The notes beneath the pieces are model-generated. The model did not search any database. It was not told the DNA's origin and saw nothing but the letters and a program-made list of their open reading frames with translations. Of a stretch of 64,000 bases of DNA, positions 43,278 to 51,923 are shown in pieces. The stretch covers positions 163,098-227,097 of the forward strand of contig NZ_WIXL01000005.1 of assembly GCF_010993955.1 (NCBI RefSeq). Direction: 5' to 3'. Within the stretch, counting starts at the first letter, position 1, and every line of letters starts with the position of its first letter. Position numbers and translations under genes: made by a program. Origin of the DNA: Oceanobacillus halotolerans (lineage in GTDB: Bacteria > Bacillota > Bacilli > Bacillales > Amphibacillaceae).

Positions 43278-44798
43278 CTATTGAGTAGCAATTATGTTCA
43301 CTAACTCATCTTCAATCGAAGGTCCTTGGTCTTCATCGATCAAATTATTTAACAAAATGGAAAAAGTTAATCTTCCTTCACTTTTCGTATCGACATATCC
43401 GGAAAGTGTACTAACGCCATAAATTGTTCCTGTTTTAGCTTGGACTGAATGCTCGTGCATCCGATTTCGAAGTGTTCCTCCTACCATTCGGTCTGCTTCT
43501 CCAGCCTCGGGTAATGCATTAAGATACGTTGAAAACCAATCTTTATCTTGAATGGTATACAATAGTTCGGAAAAAACATTTGCAGGAATTAAATTCATAT
43601 GTGAAATACCCGAACCATCCCGCAGTACCATTGTTTCTGTATCTATTTCTAATTGTGATAGTACTTCTTCCACTACTTCTAATCCCTTTTCCCAGGTACC
43701 TTCACCTTTCTCCACTTTCCCCATCTCTTTTATCAAAATCTCCGCATGTCCATTATTACTTACTTTCATAAATGGTACCAATAGATCAGAAAGTGGCATA
43801 GAATCATGGGCGTGTAACAATTTGGCATCTTCGGGTGTTTTTCCCGATTGTTTATCACCAGTCCAAGTTATTCCTTCATTTTTTAGTGCCTCTTGAAATA
43901 AATTCATTGCATACATCGTCGGCTCCCAGACCGCCATCCATTCTTTTATAGGTGTAGAACCTGTTGGAATAGTTCCATCTATCCTAATTATATTTGTTCC
44001 ATGCTGACGTTCGATGGTTAAATCTTCTTCTCTATTTTGCTCACTTGTTGTCGCATTATTTTCTATCGTTATGTAGTCTGTGGTTGGGGATACACTTACA
44101 GTAGGAGCTTCTCCAACCGTATTAGGTCGAATGGTCACAACAACTGTACCCGCATCATAATCCTGATCTGGTGATGCCGTTAATGCAGAAACTTGTGCAC
44201 CATAATACCATTGTTCATCACTCCAAATTAAGTCTGGTGATAAACGTTCATCATCATACCACGTATCATCTGCAATTATATTTCCTTCTATTTTATTTAT
44301 CCCCTTTTTTTGCAGTTGTTTCGCAAAATCAGCAAAATCGGAAGCCAATAACGTAGGATCTCCTTTTCCCTTTAAATAAAGGTTTCCATCAAGCACGCCA
44401 TCTGTAATAGAACCTTCAGTCAATATCTCAGTCTTAAAGGTGTAATCCCCTCCCAACGTATCTAGAGCTGCTACTGCCGTAATTAACTTCATATTTGATG
44501 CTGGACGCATTCGTATATTACCAAAATGATCATACAATAGTTCACCTGTTTCTGCTGAACGAATACTAATGCCAATTAAAGAACCATCTAATATGGATTC
44601 TTGTTGTATATAATCATCCAGTTTTCCCGATAATGGTGAGGTCTTCTTATTTACAGCATTTACCACTCTACTTTCTCCTTCCTTGTTCATCTCCTCTCCT
44701 CTATCATCACTTGATGAAAATAGATTTATTATACTAATACTAATTACAATCATTGTACAAACCAATGCCATCACAAATCCTATCGTTAGTCGCTTCAT
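43278..44798 (-). CDS. D-alanyl-D-alanine carboxypeptidase/endopeptidase, PBP4 (DacB/DacC) type
   Basis: 506 residues from the ATG at 44798, which has AAAGGTGG just upstream; a GTG three codons earlier overlaps that site. An N-terminal membrane anchor (residues ~7-27) is followed by the penicillin-binding fold: the active Ser101-x-x-Lys104 in RPASNMKLITAVA, SxN in KVSNNGHAEILIKEMG, and KTG in VQAKTGTIYGVSTLSGY. The large insert between SxxK and SxN is the class C PBP4 domain. It trims or cuts peptidoglycan stem peptides outside the membrane. Relatives include DacC, made in stationary phase. Confidence 0.9.
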   Translation of the reverse strand: MKRLTIGFVMALVCTMIVISISIINLFSSSDDRGEEMNKEGESRVVNAVNKKTSPLSGKLDDYIQQESILDGSLIGISIRSAETGELLYDHFGNIRMRPASNMKLITAVAALDTLGGDYTFKTEILTEGSITDGVLDGNLYLKGKGDPTLLASDFADFAKQLQKKGINKIEGNIIADDTWYDDERLSPDLIWSDEQWYYGAQVSALTASPDQDYDAGTVVVTIRPNTVGEAPTVSVSPTTDYITIENNATTSEQNREEDLTIERQHGTNIIRIDGTIPTGSTPIKEWMAVWEPTMYAMNLFQEALKNEGITWTGDKQSGKTPEDAKLLHAHDSMPLSDLLVPFMKVSNNGHAEILIKEMGKVEKGEGTWEKGLEVVEEVLSQLEIDTETMVLRDGSGISHMNLIPANVFSELLYTIQDKDWFSTYLNALPEAGEADRMVGGTLRNRMHEHSVQAKTGTIYGVSTLSGYVDTKSEGRLTFSILLNNLIDEDQGPSIEDELVNIIATQ

Positions 44799-45020
44799 AA
44801 AAACCACCTTTTTATGTTGCTTTCCCTATAGCATGATGAACGGGAATAGGAAACTTTATACGTTACTCTATTTATTCCATGATTAAGAAAATTCCCCTTT
44901 CTTTTTTTAATAAATTTGATAAAGAAAAAGGAAAAAATATACATAATCAATAGAACTAGTGGAACAATACATACGGAGTAAGGGCTAAAGGCTCAAATAT
45001 ATATTTTGGAGGTATTTTTT

Positions 45021-45293
45021 ATGGCACAACAAAATCCACAACAACAATTACAGCAAGCTGTTCAACAAGCGCAAGCAGCGCAACAGGCAGTTCAACAGGC
45101 ACAGGCAAATGCGGATCCTCAGCAATTACAAAATGCACAGCAACAATTACAACAAGCTGAGCAGCAAGTTCAAAATGCACAAACTCAAGCTGGTGCAAAT
45201 GCACAACAAAATCAGCAACTACAACAAGCACAACAAGCTGTTCAGCAAGCACAGCAACAATTACAGCAAGCGCAACAAAACAAAACACAATAA
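45021..45293 (+). CDS. Gln/Ala-rich low-complexity small protein (90 aa)
   Basis: 46 of 90 residues are Gln and 19 are Ala; repeating units such as QQAVQQAQ and QQLQQA recur at 7-8 residue spacing, suggesting a long helix or coiled coil. There is one Lys and no Arg. GGAGG at 45008-45012 is 8 bases from the ATG and a strong terminator follows, so it is surely expressed as its own unit. Resemblance to gamma-type small acid-soluble spore proteins is limited to Gln richness; their repeated FGTEFASET motif is missing. Function unknown. Confidence 0.7.
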   Translation: MAQQNPQQQLQQAVQQAQAAQQAVQQAQANADPQQLQNAQQQLQQAEQQVQNAQTQAGANAQQNQQLQQAQQAVQQAQQQLQQAQQNKTQ

Positions 45294-45305
45294 ACAAACG
45301 TACGA

Positions 45306-45340
45306 AAAGGGAGCCCTCACACAGAGGCTCCCTTTTTTAT
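45306..45340 (+). terminator. Terminator of the Gln/Ala-rich gene
   Basis: AAAGGGAGCC at 45306-45315 pairs perfectly with GGCTCCCTTT at 45326-45335, followed by further T. Family B copy 5 starts immediately after. Confidence 0.92.
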
Positions 45341-45427
45341 ACGTTAGGAAAGTATAAAATTTTAATGTTCTAAGTATAAGAAAAACTAATACATTCGCTA
45401 AGAACGAGCAAATGCGAGTTTTTCTAA
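45341..45427 (-). repeat. Family B repeat, copy 5 (shortened, inverted)
   Basis: Begins ACGTTAGGAAAGTATAAAA, the reverse of the usual end, and finishes AAATGCGAGTTTTTCTAA. About 40 bases of the AAAATTTTAGCTA module are missing. Its ACGT end touches the terminator T-run. Bases 45428-45595 hold a weak D-like scrap (GATGCGTCGTAGTATATA) and no gene. Confidence 0.7.
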
Positions 45428-45595
45428 TAAGGTCTTTTCTCATACTCACCATCGGAGTGCTATAAGTCCGACAATTACAACACCATTGAGTTCCTCTTCT
45501 GACACACGCCAGACATCACGAGCATAAAGGAGCTCGATGCGTCGTAGTATATATAAGCTTATTCATCAAGTACTTCAAAAAACAGCCTTCTATAC

Positions 45596-46369
45596 TTATT
45601 TATCATTGCTATTTAGCCATTTGACGAGGGTGTCAGGGTGATCGATTTCTTTTATCCACTCTGGACGAATGGAAAATCCCTTTCCATGCGGATAATGATT
45701 GATAAAATAGGTATTTTGCTGTTGTGGCGTTAACATTGATTGATCACAACTAAAATAGTGGCACTGATTATCTGCCATGAATAAAAATAGTAAATTCGCT
45801 CTTGACTGTACAACATCTGAAAGTAGTTCACGATAACTTAACAGCTGCCCATAACCGATCCCATAATGCCTTGTATGTTTTTCTTCCACTAATAAGATCA
45901 TATTAGGCTGCTTGTGAAAAAGGAAATAATCAATATCTACAAAACTAAATCCATTCCCCATGTGTTGCCGGAACCATTTGCTTAAAAAACTATGTTTGAT
46001 GTTTTCATCTTTTATATCCTCTTTTGTTTGTACACACCATATCGGAATGGGATCCTTTATCATCTGTTTTAATAATGCTTCTTCTTCTGGCTCAACAAAA
46101 CCATCTACTAAGATGAGATATCTTGTTTTCGGATTAGCATTGAATTTATACAAAGCAGATACAATATACACATTCTTCCAAACGGTTATGTCATTGGATA
46201 AATTATCCGTTATTCCATCTAAGGCTGTTGGTCTTAACCCAGTCCCTTCTGGTTTGACAGCTTGTTCTACATACTTTGATTTTGTTCGTTGTATGATATA
46301 TTGCTTTAGTTGCTCACCTGTTGCCTGTACGATTCGATTGGATCGTATATTCTTCACCTTAAAAGTCAT
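45596..46369 (-). CDS. Hypothetical protein with a possible PD-(D/E)XK nuclease core (257 aa)
   Basis: Soluble, no signal peptide. The segment FSFVDIDYFLFHKQPNMILL followed by VEEKHTRHYGIGYGQLLSYR places Asp145/Asp147, Glu162-Glu163-x... with Lys164, and Gln175 in the order and rough spacing of a PD-(D/E)XK nuclease (D, ExK, then a helix with Q). The N-terminal 130 residues have no recognised motif. No methylase or restriction partner is near; the neighbour upstream is an EAL protein 22 bases away in the same direction, possibly cotranscribed. Nuclease activity is inference. Confidence 0.6.
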   Translation of the reverse strand: MTFKVKNIRSNRIVQATGEQLKQYIIQRTKSKYVEQAVKPEGTGLRPTALDGITDNLSNDITVWKNVYIVSALYKFNANPKTRYLILVDGFVEPEEEALLKQMIKDPIPIWCVQTKEDIKDENIKHSFLSKWFRQHMGNGFSFVDIDYFLFHKQPNMILLVEEKHTRHYGIGYGQLLSYRELLSDVVQSRANLLFLFMADNQCHYFSCDQSMLTPQQQNTYFINHYPHGKGFSIRPEWIKEIDHPDTLVKWLNSNDK

Positions 46370-46391
46370 CTGGAATCCTCATTTCTTCTAT

Positions 46392-47117
46392 TTACGCTAA
46401 GTAATGATGAATCGAATTAGGTTTCCCTAAGAAAAATCCTTGACCATACTCAACACCTAACGATTTAGCTACATTTAAATCTGCTTCTGTTTCAAATCCC
46501 TCTAAAATAAACATTGTTTCCTTTCCTAATAGCTTAACCATTAACTCAATTAAACGTTGCTTTTTGGATGATGTTGATAGATCTTTTGCAAAGTATCGAT
46601 CTACTTTTGCTATATCAGGTTCAATTTCTAAAAGCGAAACTAACGAAGACTCCCCTTTTCCAATATCATCCAACGCTATGTAAAATCCTTTCTTTTTCAA
46701 TCGTTCTACAACTGTTTTCAATATCGTTAAATCGGACACCTTCTCTGCCTCACTTATTTCAAACACAATCACATTCGGCTGTAGATGTAATTCATATAGG
46801 ATTGCCTCTAAATGGTCATAAAATAACGGATCCATCAACGTAGAGGGAAACACATTAATAAAAAAGGGGATTTCCTGTAATGACAAGTTATCTTTTTTTA
46901 ATGTCAACAATGCTTTTTTGATAGACTGCATATCAACTTGTAGTAATTGATTCTGTTCTTTCGCATACTGGAAAAAGTGCTCCGGATTTTTGAATTGCTC
47001 TGAACGTAATAACAGCTCAAATCCGTGTACTTCCTTTGTCCTAAGCTCGACGATTGGTTGGAAAACATGATAAAAATCTACTTCATTATCTAATAAAAAC
47101 ATATTCGACTTTTCCAC
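46392..47117 (-). CDS. EAL-domain protein (cyclic-di-GMP phosphodiesterase-like)
   Basis: 241 residues forming a stand-alone EAL domain. The ExLxR signature appears as FELLLRSEQF, then FINVFPSTLM, VFEISEAEKV, YIALDDIGKGESSLVSLLEI (usual DDFGxGYSS, with Ile and Lys/Glu changes), IAKVDRYFAKDL and FILEGFETEADLNVAKSLGV. The metal-binding Glu, Asp-Asp and Glu residues seem kept, so activity is possible; the altered loop could reduce it. No GGDEF or sensor domain is fused. It lies next to a chemoreceptor and motAB, fitting a link with motility. Confidence 0.85.
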   Translation of the reverse strand: MEKSNMFLLDNEVDFYHVFQPIVELRTKEVHGFELLLRSEQFKNPEHFFQYAKEQNQLLQVDMQSIKKALLTLKKDNLSLQEIPFFINVFPSTLMDPLFYDHLEAILYELHLQPNVIVFEISEAEKVSDLTILKTVVERLKKKGFYIALDDIGKGESSLVSLLEIEPDIAKVDRYFAKDLSTSSKKQRLIELMVKLLGKETMFILEGFETEADLNVAKSLGVEYGQGFFLGKPNSIHHYLA

Positions 47118-47156
47118 GTAAATACCCCACTTTACCCATAATCATACTCTAATGGA

Positions 47157-47191
47157 AAACAGGATAATTCCAACAATCAATTATCCTGTTT
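47157..47191 (-). terminator. Terminator of the chemoreceptor gene
   Basis: AAACAGGATAATT pairs perfectly with AATTATCCTGTTT (13 bp, 9-base loop) 8 bases past the chemoreceptor stop, separating it from the EAL gene. Confidence 0.85.
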
Positions 47192-47198
47192 TTACTAA

Positions 47199-48908
47199 TT
47201 ATAATTTAAATTGACGTACCAACCCATTTAATTCTTCGGCTAGTTTTGCTAAATCATCACTACTTTGTGATACTTCTTCCATAGAACTCGACGTTTGTTG
47301 GGATGATGCAGATGTCTGTTCAATTCCTGCTGCTGATTCCTCTGATATGGCAGCGATTTCTTGAATAGAACCATTCATTTGCTGACTGTTTGCTGCAATA
47401 TCTGCTAGATTATCAGACACTATTTTAATGTTTGCCGCCATTTCTGTAACAAATGAACTGATACCTTTAAACGTTTCACCAGTTGTTTCAATTTGTTTTG
47501 TACCTTCCTCTACTTCTGTATAGCCATCCTGAAGGGAAGAAGTCACAATACTAGATTCGTTTTGAATGGTTGATACGATTTCCGTAATATCTGTTACTGA
47601 TTCAGATACTTGTTCTGCAAGTTTTCGCACTTCATCTGCAACAACAGCAAAACCTTTTCCGTGTTCTCCTGCTCTGGCAGCTTCAATTGCAGCATTTAAT
47701 GCTAATAAATTCGTTTGATCGGCAATATCTTTAATCACATTAACCAATGTTGATATTTCCTGTGACTGTTTATCCAACCCTTGTACCTTTTGGACCGCTT
47801 CTTGAACGATTTGGTCGATTTTGGCCATTTGTTGTGTTGATTTTTCCATTAATTGACTGCCTTCATCTGTCATCGTTAGTACTTCATTAGAAGCATGTTG
47901 CACAAGTTCTCCATTTTCGTTTGCTTCTTGTACTTTTGTCGTAAATGTTCCCATTACAGTTGACAATTCACTAGAGCTACTTGCCTGTTTTTCAGATCCT
48001 GATGCTAATTCCTGCATCGTTGTAGCAATCTGTTCGGAGCCAGCCTTCACCTCATTTGCAGATTGGGTTAACTCTTCACTTTGACTGCCTACTGTTTCAG
48101 ATACTTGAGAAACTTGTTTAATCACATTTCGTAGATTCGCACTCATTATATTAACTGCATAAGCTAATTTTCCAATTTCATCGTTCCCATTATAATCAAT
48201 ATCTTCAACTACAAGGTCCCCATCAGCAATTTTTGTACTCACACTTACTACTTTATTTAAGTTACGTGAAACGACTCGACTAATAAAAAATACAAGTAAT
48301 GCACCAATCACGATTGATACAATGATGGATGTAATTTGCACAATCATCGCTAGTTCTTGACTTTCCTTAGTCTCGGTGACAGCTAATTCTCGCTCTTCAT
48401 TAACAGTAGTTTCCAAATTCCCTAGTAAATCAACCGTTTCTGATCGAAGTTCATTTGCTTGAGAAACAAAGGTTACTGCGGCATTTTTATCACCTTTATT
48501 TAATGCAGGAACAATATTTTCTAAAAATAAATTATTTATTTGCTTGTCATTGGCTACAATTTGATCAAATAAATCCTGTTGTTCTGGTGTATCCATCCTT
48601 TCTTTTAGATCAGCTTCTAAGGTGTTAAACTCCTCACGGCGACTTTCATATTCTTGGATATATAGATCGTTTTCATCTTGCAAATAGCTAATTATACGAA
48701 TACCTTTAGACCGAGTTAAAGACCCCATTTCTGTAATAGATATCGAGCGATCCCCTCTGCGTTCTAAAGCATCAACATCGTTTCCAATATTATTAATTAG
48801 AATCGTAACAACAGCTGATGAAGCTCCAACTAGCCCAAGAACAATAAACAAAATAAGTCCATATTTCCAACCAATTTTTAGATTTTTAAATTTTAACTTA
48901 TTAAACAC
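47199..48908 (-). CDS. Methyl-accepting chemotaxis protein
   Basis: 569 residues from a GTG with GGAG 8 bases upstream; another GTG three codons earlier would overlap the ribosome site. Layout: membrane helix at ~15-37, an extracellular four-helix-bundle sensor of ~150 residues, second helix ~190-210, HAMP, then the signalling domain whose hairpin tip reads [29 protein letters not shown] in two conserved blocks. The protein should signal through CheA/CheW. No such genes are here; a cheY remnant lies directly in front. The ligand is unknown. Confidence 0.92.
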   Translation of the reverse strand: MFNKLKFKNLKIGWKYGLILFIVLGLVGASSAVVTILINNIGNDVDALERRGDRSISITEMGSLTRSKGIRIISYLQDENDLYIQEYESRREEFNTLEADLKERMDTPEQQDLFDQIVANDKQINNLFLENIVPALNKGDKNAAVTFVSQANELRSETVDLLGNLETTVNEERELAVTETKESQELAMIVQITSIIVSIVIGALLVFFISRVVSRNLNKVVSVSTKIADGDLVVEDIDYNGNDEIGKLAYAVNIMSANLRNVIKQVSQVSETVGSQSEELTQSANEVKAGSEQIATTMQELASGSEKQASSSSELSTVMGTFTTKVQEANENGELVQHASNEVLTMTDEGSQLMEKSTQQMAKIDQIVQEAVQKVQGLDKQSQEISTLVNVIKDIADQTNLLALNAAIEAARAGEHGKGFAVVADEVRKLAEQVSESVTDITEIVSTIQNESSIVTSSLQDGYTEVEEGTKQIETTGETFKGISSFVTEMAANIKIVSDNLADIAANSQQMNGSIQEIAAISEESAAGIEQTSASSQQTSSSMEEVSQSSDDLAKLAEELNGLVRQFKL

Positions 48909-48913
48909 ATTTC

Positions 48914-49030
48914 TCACTCCAATATCTTTTGTATAGTTATAAACCGTATCTCTGCTTCTTGAATTCGTCCTCGTGTAAAAGGTTTCACGATGAAGGCATT
49001 TTTTCTAGCTTTAATAGCATCGATCACCAT
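48914..49030 (-). pseudogene. Remnant of a CheY-like response regulator C-terminus
   Basis: The 38-codon frame reads [18 protein letters not shown] then [12 protein letters not shown]. Intact CheY proteins have V-x-x-A-I-x-x-G-A-x-D-F-I-V-K-P-F at the same place, including the conserved Lys-Pro. The phosphorylated Asp and the N-terminal two thirds are absent. It overlaps the chemoreceptor start region, which could now use its GGAG as ribosome site. Just upstream (about 49031-49140) another minus-strand open scrap (HKTALHVTVRYEEIGDKHIY) may be a second decayed gene. Confidence 0.55.
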
Positions 49031-49176
49031 ATATTAATCTAGTAATAAATAAATATGTTTATCACCGATTTCCTCATAACGCACTGTGACATGAAGTGCT
49101 GTTTTATGTCCTGAGAGGCTTGTATTTCCTTGCATTATCAGCTTTTGTCCCTATACTTGTATTTGACATAACGTAA

Positions 49177-49368
49177 TCACGCTCCTCCAGCATCAATAAA
49201 AAAAGCTATTCTAATTGAATAGAATAGCCAACCCACTAGTAAAATTGGTAGCCAGGCGATCATAGTTTTTAACAAGAACCGTAGACCCTTTGCTTTGCGT
49301 CCTATCTTTTCAGATAGTTTGCCTTTATCTTCTATTTTTAAATTTTTATGTAATCTATTGTGAGTCAT
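49177..49368 (-). CDS. Possible small membrane protein (63 aa)
   Basis: From the ATG at 49368 (THNRLHKNLKIEDKGKLSEK) a basic N-terminus is followed by a helix FLLKTMIAWLPILLVGWLFY. Against it: no good ribosome site, and a terminator-like hairpin (GGCTATTCT/AGAATAGCT plus seven T, about 49199-49229) lies inside the last codons. It may be a small gene read into its own terminator or a chance frame. Confidence 0.3.
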   Translation of the reverse strand: MTHNRLHKNLKIEDKGKLSEKIGRKAKGLRFLLKTMIAWLPILLVGWLFYSIRIAFFIDAGGA

Positions 49369-49383
49369 TATAACTGAAAAAAC

Positions 49384-49600
49384 AATAAAGCTTGACTCAT
49401 TCGGTGGGGGTTTTCCCTTCAAGCCCCACCGAATGTTAGTTGAACTTGAACTTCACTTTTACTGGCAGTTATCCCCCACTTATAATTCTTTGTTTCTCGA
49501 AGTCTTGAAGTGGAGGGTTACGACGTACAGGACGTACTAGTGCTGACGTTGCGATTGACGTGGCGTTCTTAGTCAGCCTGCCAGTTAACACGTGATAAAA
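49384..49600 (+). repeat. Family C repeat, copy 6, with extra module in its second hairpin
   Basis: Start ATAAAGCTTGACTCATTCG. Hairpin 1 pairs ATTCGGTGGGG with CCCCACCGAAT; linker GTTAGTTGAACTTG; hairpin 2 outer stem CTGGCAG with CTGCCAG. A ~60-base module (TACGACGTACAGGACGTAC to TTCTTAGTCAGCC) is inserted near the 3' side of hairpin 2, a different site from copy 1. It ends TTAACACGTGATAAAA. Confidence 0.75.
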
Positions 49601-49640
49601 TTCTACAAAATCTGACAATTTGATAGTATTCCTTTGTTTG

Positions 49641-50411
49641 CTATCTTTTTTCATCGATTCCTTCTATATCATAGTTCGGAACAATTAACACTTCAACACG
49701 TCTATTTTTAGCTCGATTTTCCTCACTGTCATTTGGTACAACAGGCTGATATTCTCCATACCCTTTTGCACTAAACCGCTCTGGTTCGAGTTTTTCATTT
49801 GTCAAAATATGAGTCATAAAGTTAACAGCGCGTGTAACACTCAACTCCCAGTTTGATGCATAATCGCTATTCTTAATCGGAACATCATCCGTGTGGCCAC
49901 TAATAATGATCTGGTGTGGTGGGTCAGTATAAAGGAACTCTGAAATTTCTTCTGCTAATTCCTTTCCTTCTTCCTTTACCTCAGCACTTCCAGAATCAAA
50001 TGAAACCTCATTCAATATTGTAATATATAAGCCTTCTCCTGTTAGCTTTGTTGCAAGTATTTCTGACAAATTATTTTCTTCAATGTAAGCATTAATTTCT
50101 TCCTGCAAAGCCTCCAACATTAACCGCTCTTGTTCTCCTTCTGTGATTTCTTCTGATTCTTCCTCCACTGGCTGCTGTTCATTTTGCTGGGTATCAATTG
50201 GAGTTGGATCTCCTTCTTCAAAAATACCATCATTGCCACTAAATTCCTGATTAAAAACTTCTGTTAATTCTTTATACTTTTGGGTATCAATTTCACTCAT
50301 CGCAAATAATACAATAAATAAAGCAACTAATAATGTTAGCATATCAGCATAAGGAAGTAACCAGGATTCATCCATATGAGAATTATGATTACGCTGTTTC
50401 TTTTTTCTCAT
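49641..50411 (-). CDS. motB: Flagellar motor stator protein MotB
   Basis: 256 residues. Basic cytoplasmic tail, then one membrane helix WLLPYADMLTLLVALFIVLF with the ion-binding Asp (about residue 23). A Glu/Gln-rich linker (residues ~60-100) leads to an OmpA/MotB peptidoglycan-binding domain with IIISGHTDDVPI, NWELSVTRAVNFM and NRAKNRRVEVLI. It anchors the stator to the wall and carries ions with MotA. AGGAGG lies 6 bases before the start, and the gene overlaps the end of motA by 23 bases. Proton or sodium use cannot be fixed from this alone. Confidence 0.92.
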   Translation of the reverse strand: MRKKKQRNHNSHMDESWLLPYADMLTLLVALFIVLFAMSEIDTQKYKELTEVFNQEFSGNDGIFEEGDPTPIDTQQNEQQPVEEESEEITEGEQERLMLEALQEEINAYIEENNLSEILATKLTGEGLYITILNEVSFDSGSAEVKEEGKELAEEISEFLYTDPPHQIIISGHTDDVPIKNSDYASNWELSVTRAVNFMTHILTNEKLEPERFSAKGYGEYQPVVPNDSEENRAKNRRVEVLIVPNYDIEGIDEKR

Positions 50412-51189
50412 TTTCGTCCTCCTGATTGATCGTTGCTAATTCTTTTTGTGATAAGTATGACCCTAACTTATCTTGTATCACTTGTGGTGAATCCCCATTC
50501 GTAATGGAGAGAATTCCTTCTATCATGATTTGCTTTACTAATACTTCATTTTTGGATTTCTCGCGAAGTTTATTAGCAAATGGGTGCCATAGGACATATC
50601 CAGAAAATATCCCAAATAATGTTGCTATAAATGCAGCAGAAATAGCTTTCCCTAAAGCTTCTATGTCGTTTAAATCACCAAGTGCGGCAATCAAACCAAT
50701 TACAGCTCCCAGTACCCCGAGTGTTGGTGCGTATGTACCTGCTTGTGTGAAAATGGACGCACCTTTCTCATGGCGTTGTTCCATCGCATCGATCTTTTCG
50801 AGCATCACATCTTGGATAAACTCGTTTGATTGTCCATCAATAGCTAATTGTAATCCAGATGATAGAAATGGATCATTAATTTCATCCACTTCTTTTTCCA
50901 ATGCTAACAATCCTTCTCTCCGACTTACATCAGCCCAGTTTGTGAAGTTGCCAATAAGTCCTTTTATATCTTGATTCTCTTCTTCGGTAAAGATAATTTT
51001 GAGAAGAGCGGGGACTTTTTTTAACGAACTGAGTGGAAATGAAATACAGACTGCCGCTAAAGTTCCTAAGAAAATAATTAACAGAGCAGCTGGGTTTAAA
51101 AGTGCAACGATACTAACACCTTTTAATACCATTCCAACTCCAATCGCTATAATTCCAATGATAATACCAAAAACCGATGTCTTATCCAT
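50389..51189 (-). CDS. motA: Flagellar motor stator protein MotA
   Basis: 266 residues from the ATG at 51189, which has TGGAGG 7 bases upstream; the open frame extends 15 codons further without a better site. Four membrane helices: ~4-24, ~30-50, ~150-170 and ~185-205. Conserved segments are GASIFTQAGTYAPTLGVLGA with the proline/glycine-rich ion path, and the cytoplasmic loop EEVDEINDPFLSSGLQLAID with charged residues that touch the rotor. It forms a 5:2 channel with MotB. Two-gene operon. Confidence 0.92.
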   Translation of the reverse strand: MDKTSVFGIIIGIIAIGVGMVLKGVSIVALLNPAALLIIFLGTLAAVCISFPLSSLKKVPALLKIIFTEEENQDIKGLIGNFTNWADVSRREGLLALEKEVDEINDPFLSSGLQLAIDGQSNEFIQDVMLEKIDAMEQRHEKGASIFTQAGTYAPTLGVLGAVIGLIAALGDLNDIEALGKAISAAFIATLFGIFSGYVLWHPFANKLREKSKNEVLVKQIMIEGILSITNGDSPQVIQDKLGSYLSQKELATINQEDENEKKETA

Positions 51190-51427
51190 TTTCATCCTCC
51201 AATCAACGAAATAAAGTTTTTTCATTTCCAACATAATTGAATGTATTAAAGTTAGTAGCTTCTTCTATTATATTAAATAAAGCTAGCACTTAAGTAGCAT
51301 ACGACTTTTTACCTGTATATACAATAGATTTTCACATATTCAAAAATGAAAATTTTTTCTGAAAATTTCCGTTAAACGACAAAATACGTTAATATACGAC
51401 ACGAATGAACGTGTTGTTTTTAAAAAT

Positions 51428-51550
51428 CTTAGAAAAACTCGCATTCGCTCGTCCTTTTGCGAATGTGTTAGTTTTTCTTATACTTAGGCATTAAAATTTT
51501 AGCAACGTCGAGTCTACTTCTTAGCTAAAATTTTATACTTTCCTAACGTA
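51428..51550 (+). repeat. Family B repeat, copy 4
   Basis: TTAGAAAAACTCGCATTCGC to CTTTCCTAACGTAGAACAAAA with both inverted modules. Directly followed by family E copy 2. The 240 bp between motA and this copy show no clear sigma-D promoter and no gene. Confidence 0.8.
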
Positions 51551-51552
51551 GA

Positions 51553-51812
51553 ACAAAAGCTAGAAGCGCCTTGATTACCCCGAGATTAGAAAGCTTGGCT
51601 TGTCGCCGAGTGGCGACAAGCCTTAGTTGCATTTATGCAGTAAGAAAGTTTTTTTAGCTACCAAGCATAAGCCAAGCCTCGTCGTGGCGCTTTTTGCGCG
51701 TAATGTGGATTGACTTATGACCTCGAGGGGGTAGGCGCTGGCCGATGAAAACTCGCGCGTCCTTATGTCTATCGGCACTAGGACGTCAATCGCTCGAAGC
51801 TGGACGTGACCT
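51553..51812 (-). repeat. Family E repeat, copy 2
   Basis: Inverted relative to copy 1: GGCTTGTCGCC/GGCGACAAGCC palindrome at ~51598-51624, then GCGCTGGCCGATGAAAAC, GTCCTTATGTCTATCGG and GTCAATCGCTCGAAGCTGGA. The stretch to 51850 contains no gene. Confidence 0.65.
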
Positions 51813-51855
51813 TTCCTATAAAAGGCAGTGATGAGGCCAACTTTTTCTTTCTTTT

Positions 51856-51889
51856 AAAAAAGAGTAGTCGGTCATACAAACCTCTACTC
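51856..51889 (-). terminator. Probable terminator of the SpoIID-domain gene
   Basis: On the minus strand GAGTAG pairs with CTACTC (16-base loop) followed by six T, about 35 bases past the stop. The stem is short. Confidence 0.5.
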
Positions 51890-51923
51890 CCTATCATTTC
51901 TTCTATTTAGTTTTATGGGTCTC

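Noticed and set aside
45019..45297. 92-codon antisense frame over the Gln/Ala-rich gene
   Set aside because: It is a by-product of CAA/CAG repeats read backwards (Val/Leu-rich) with no start signals.
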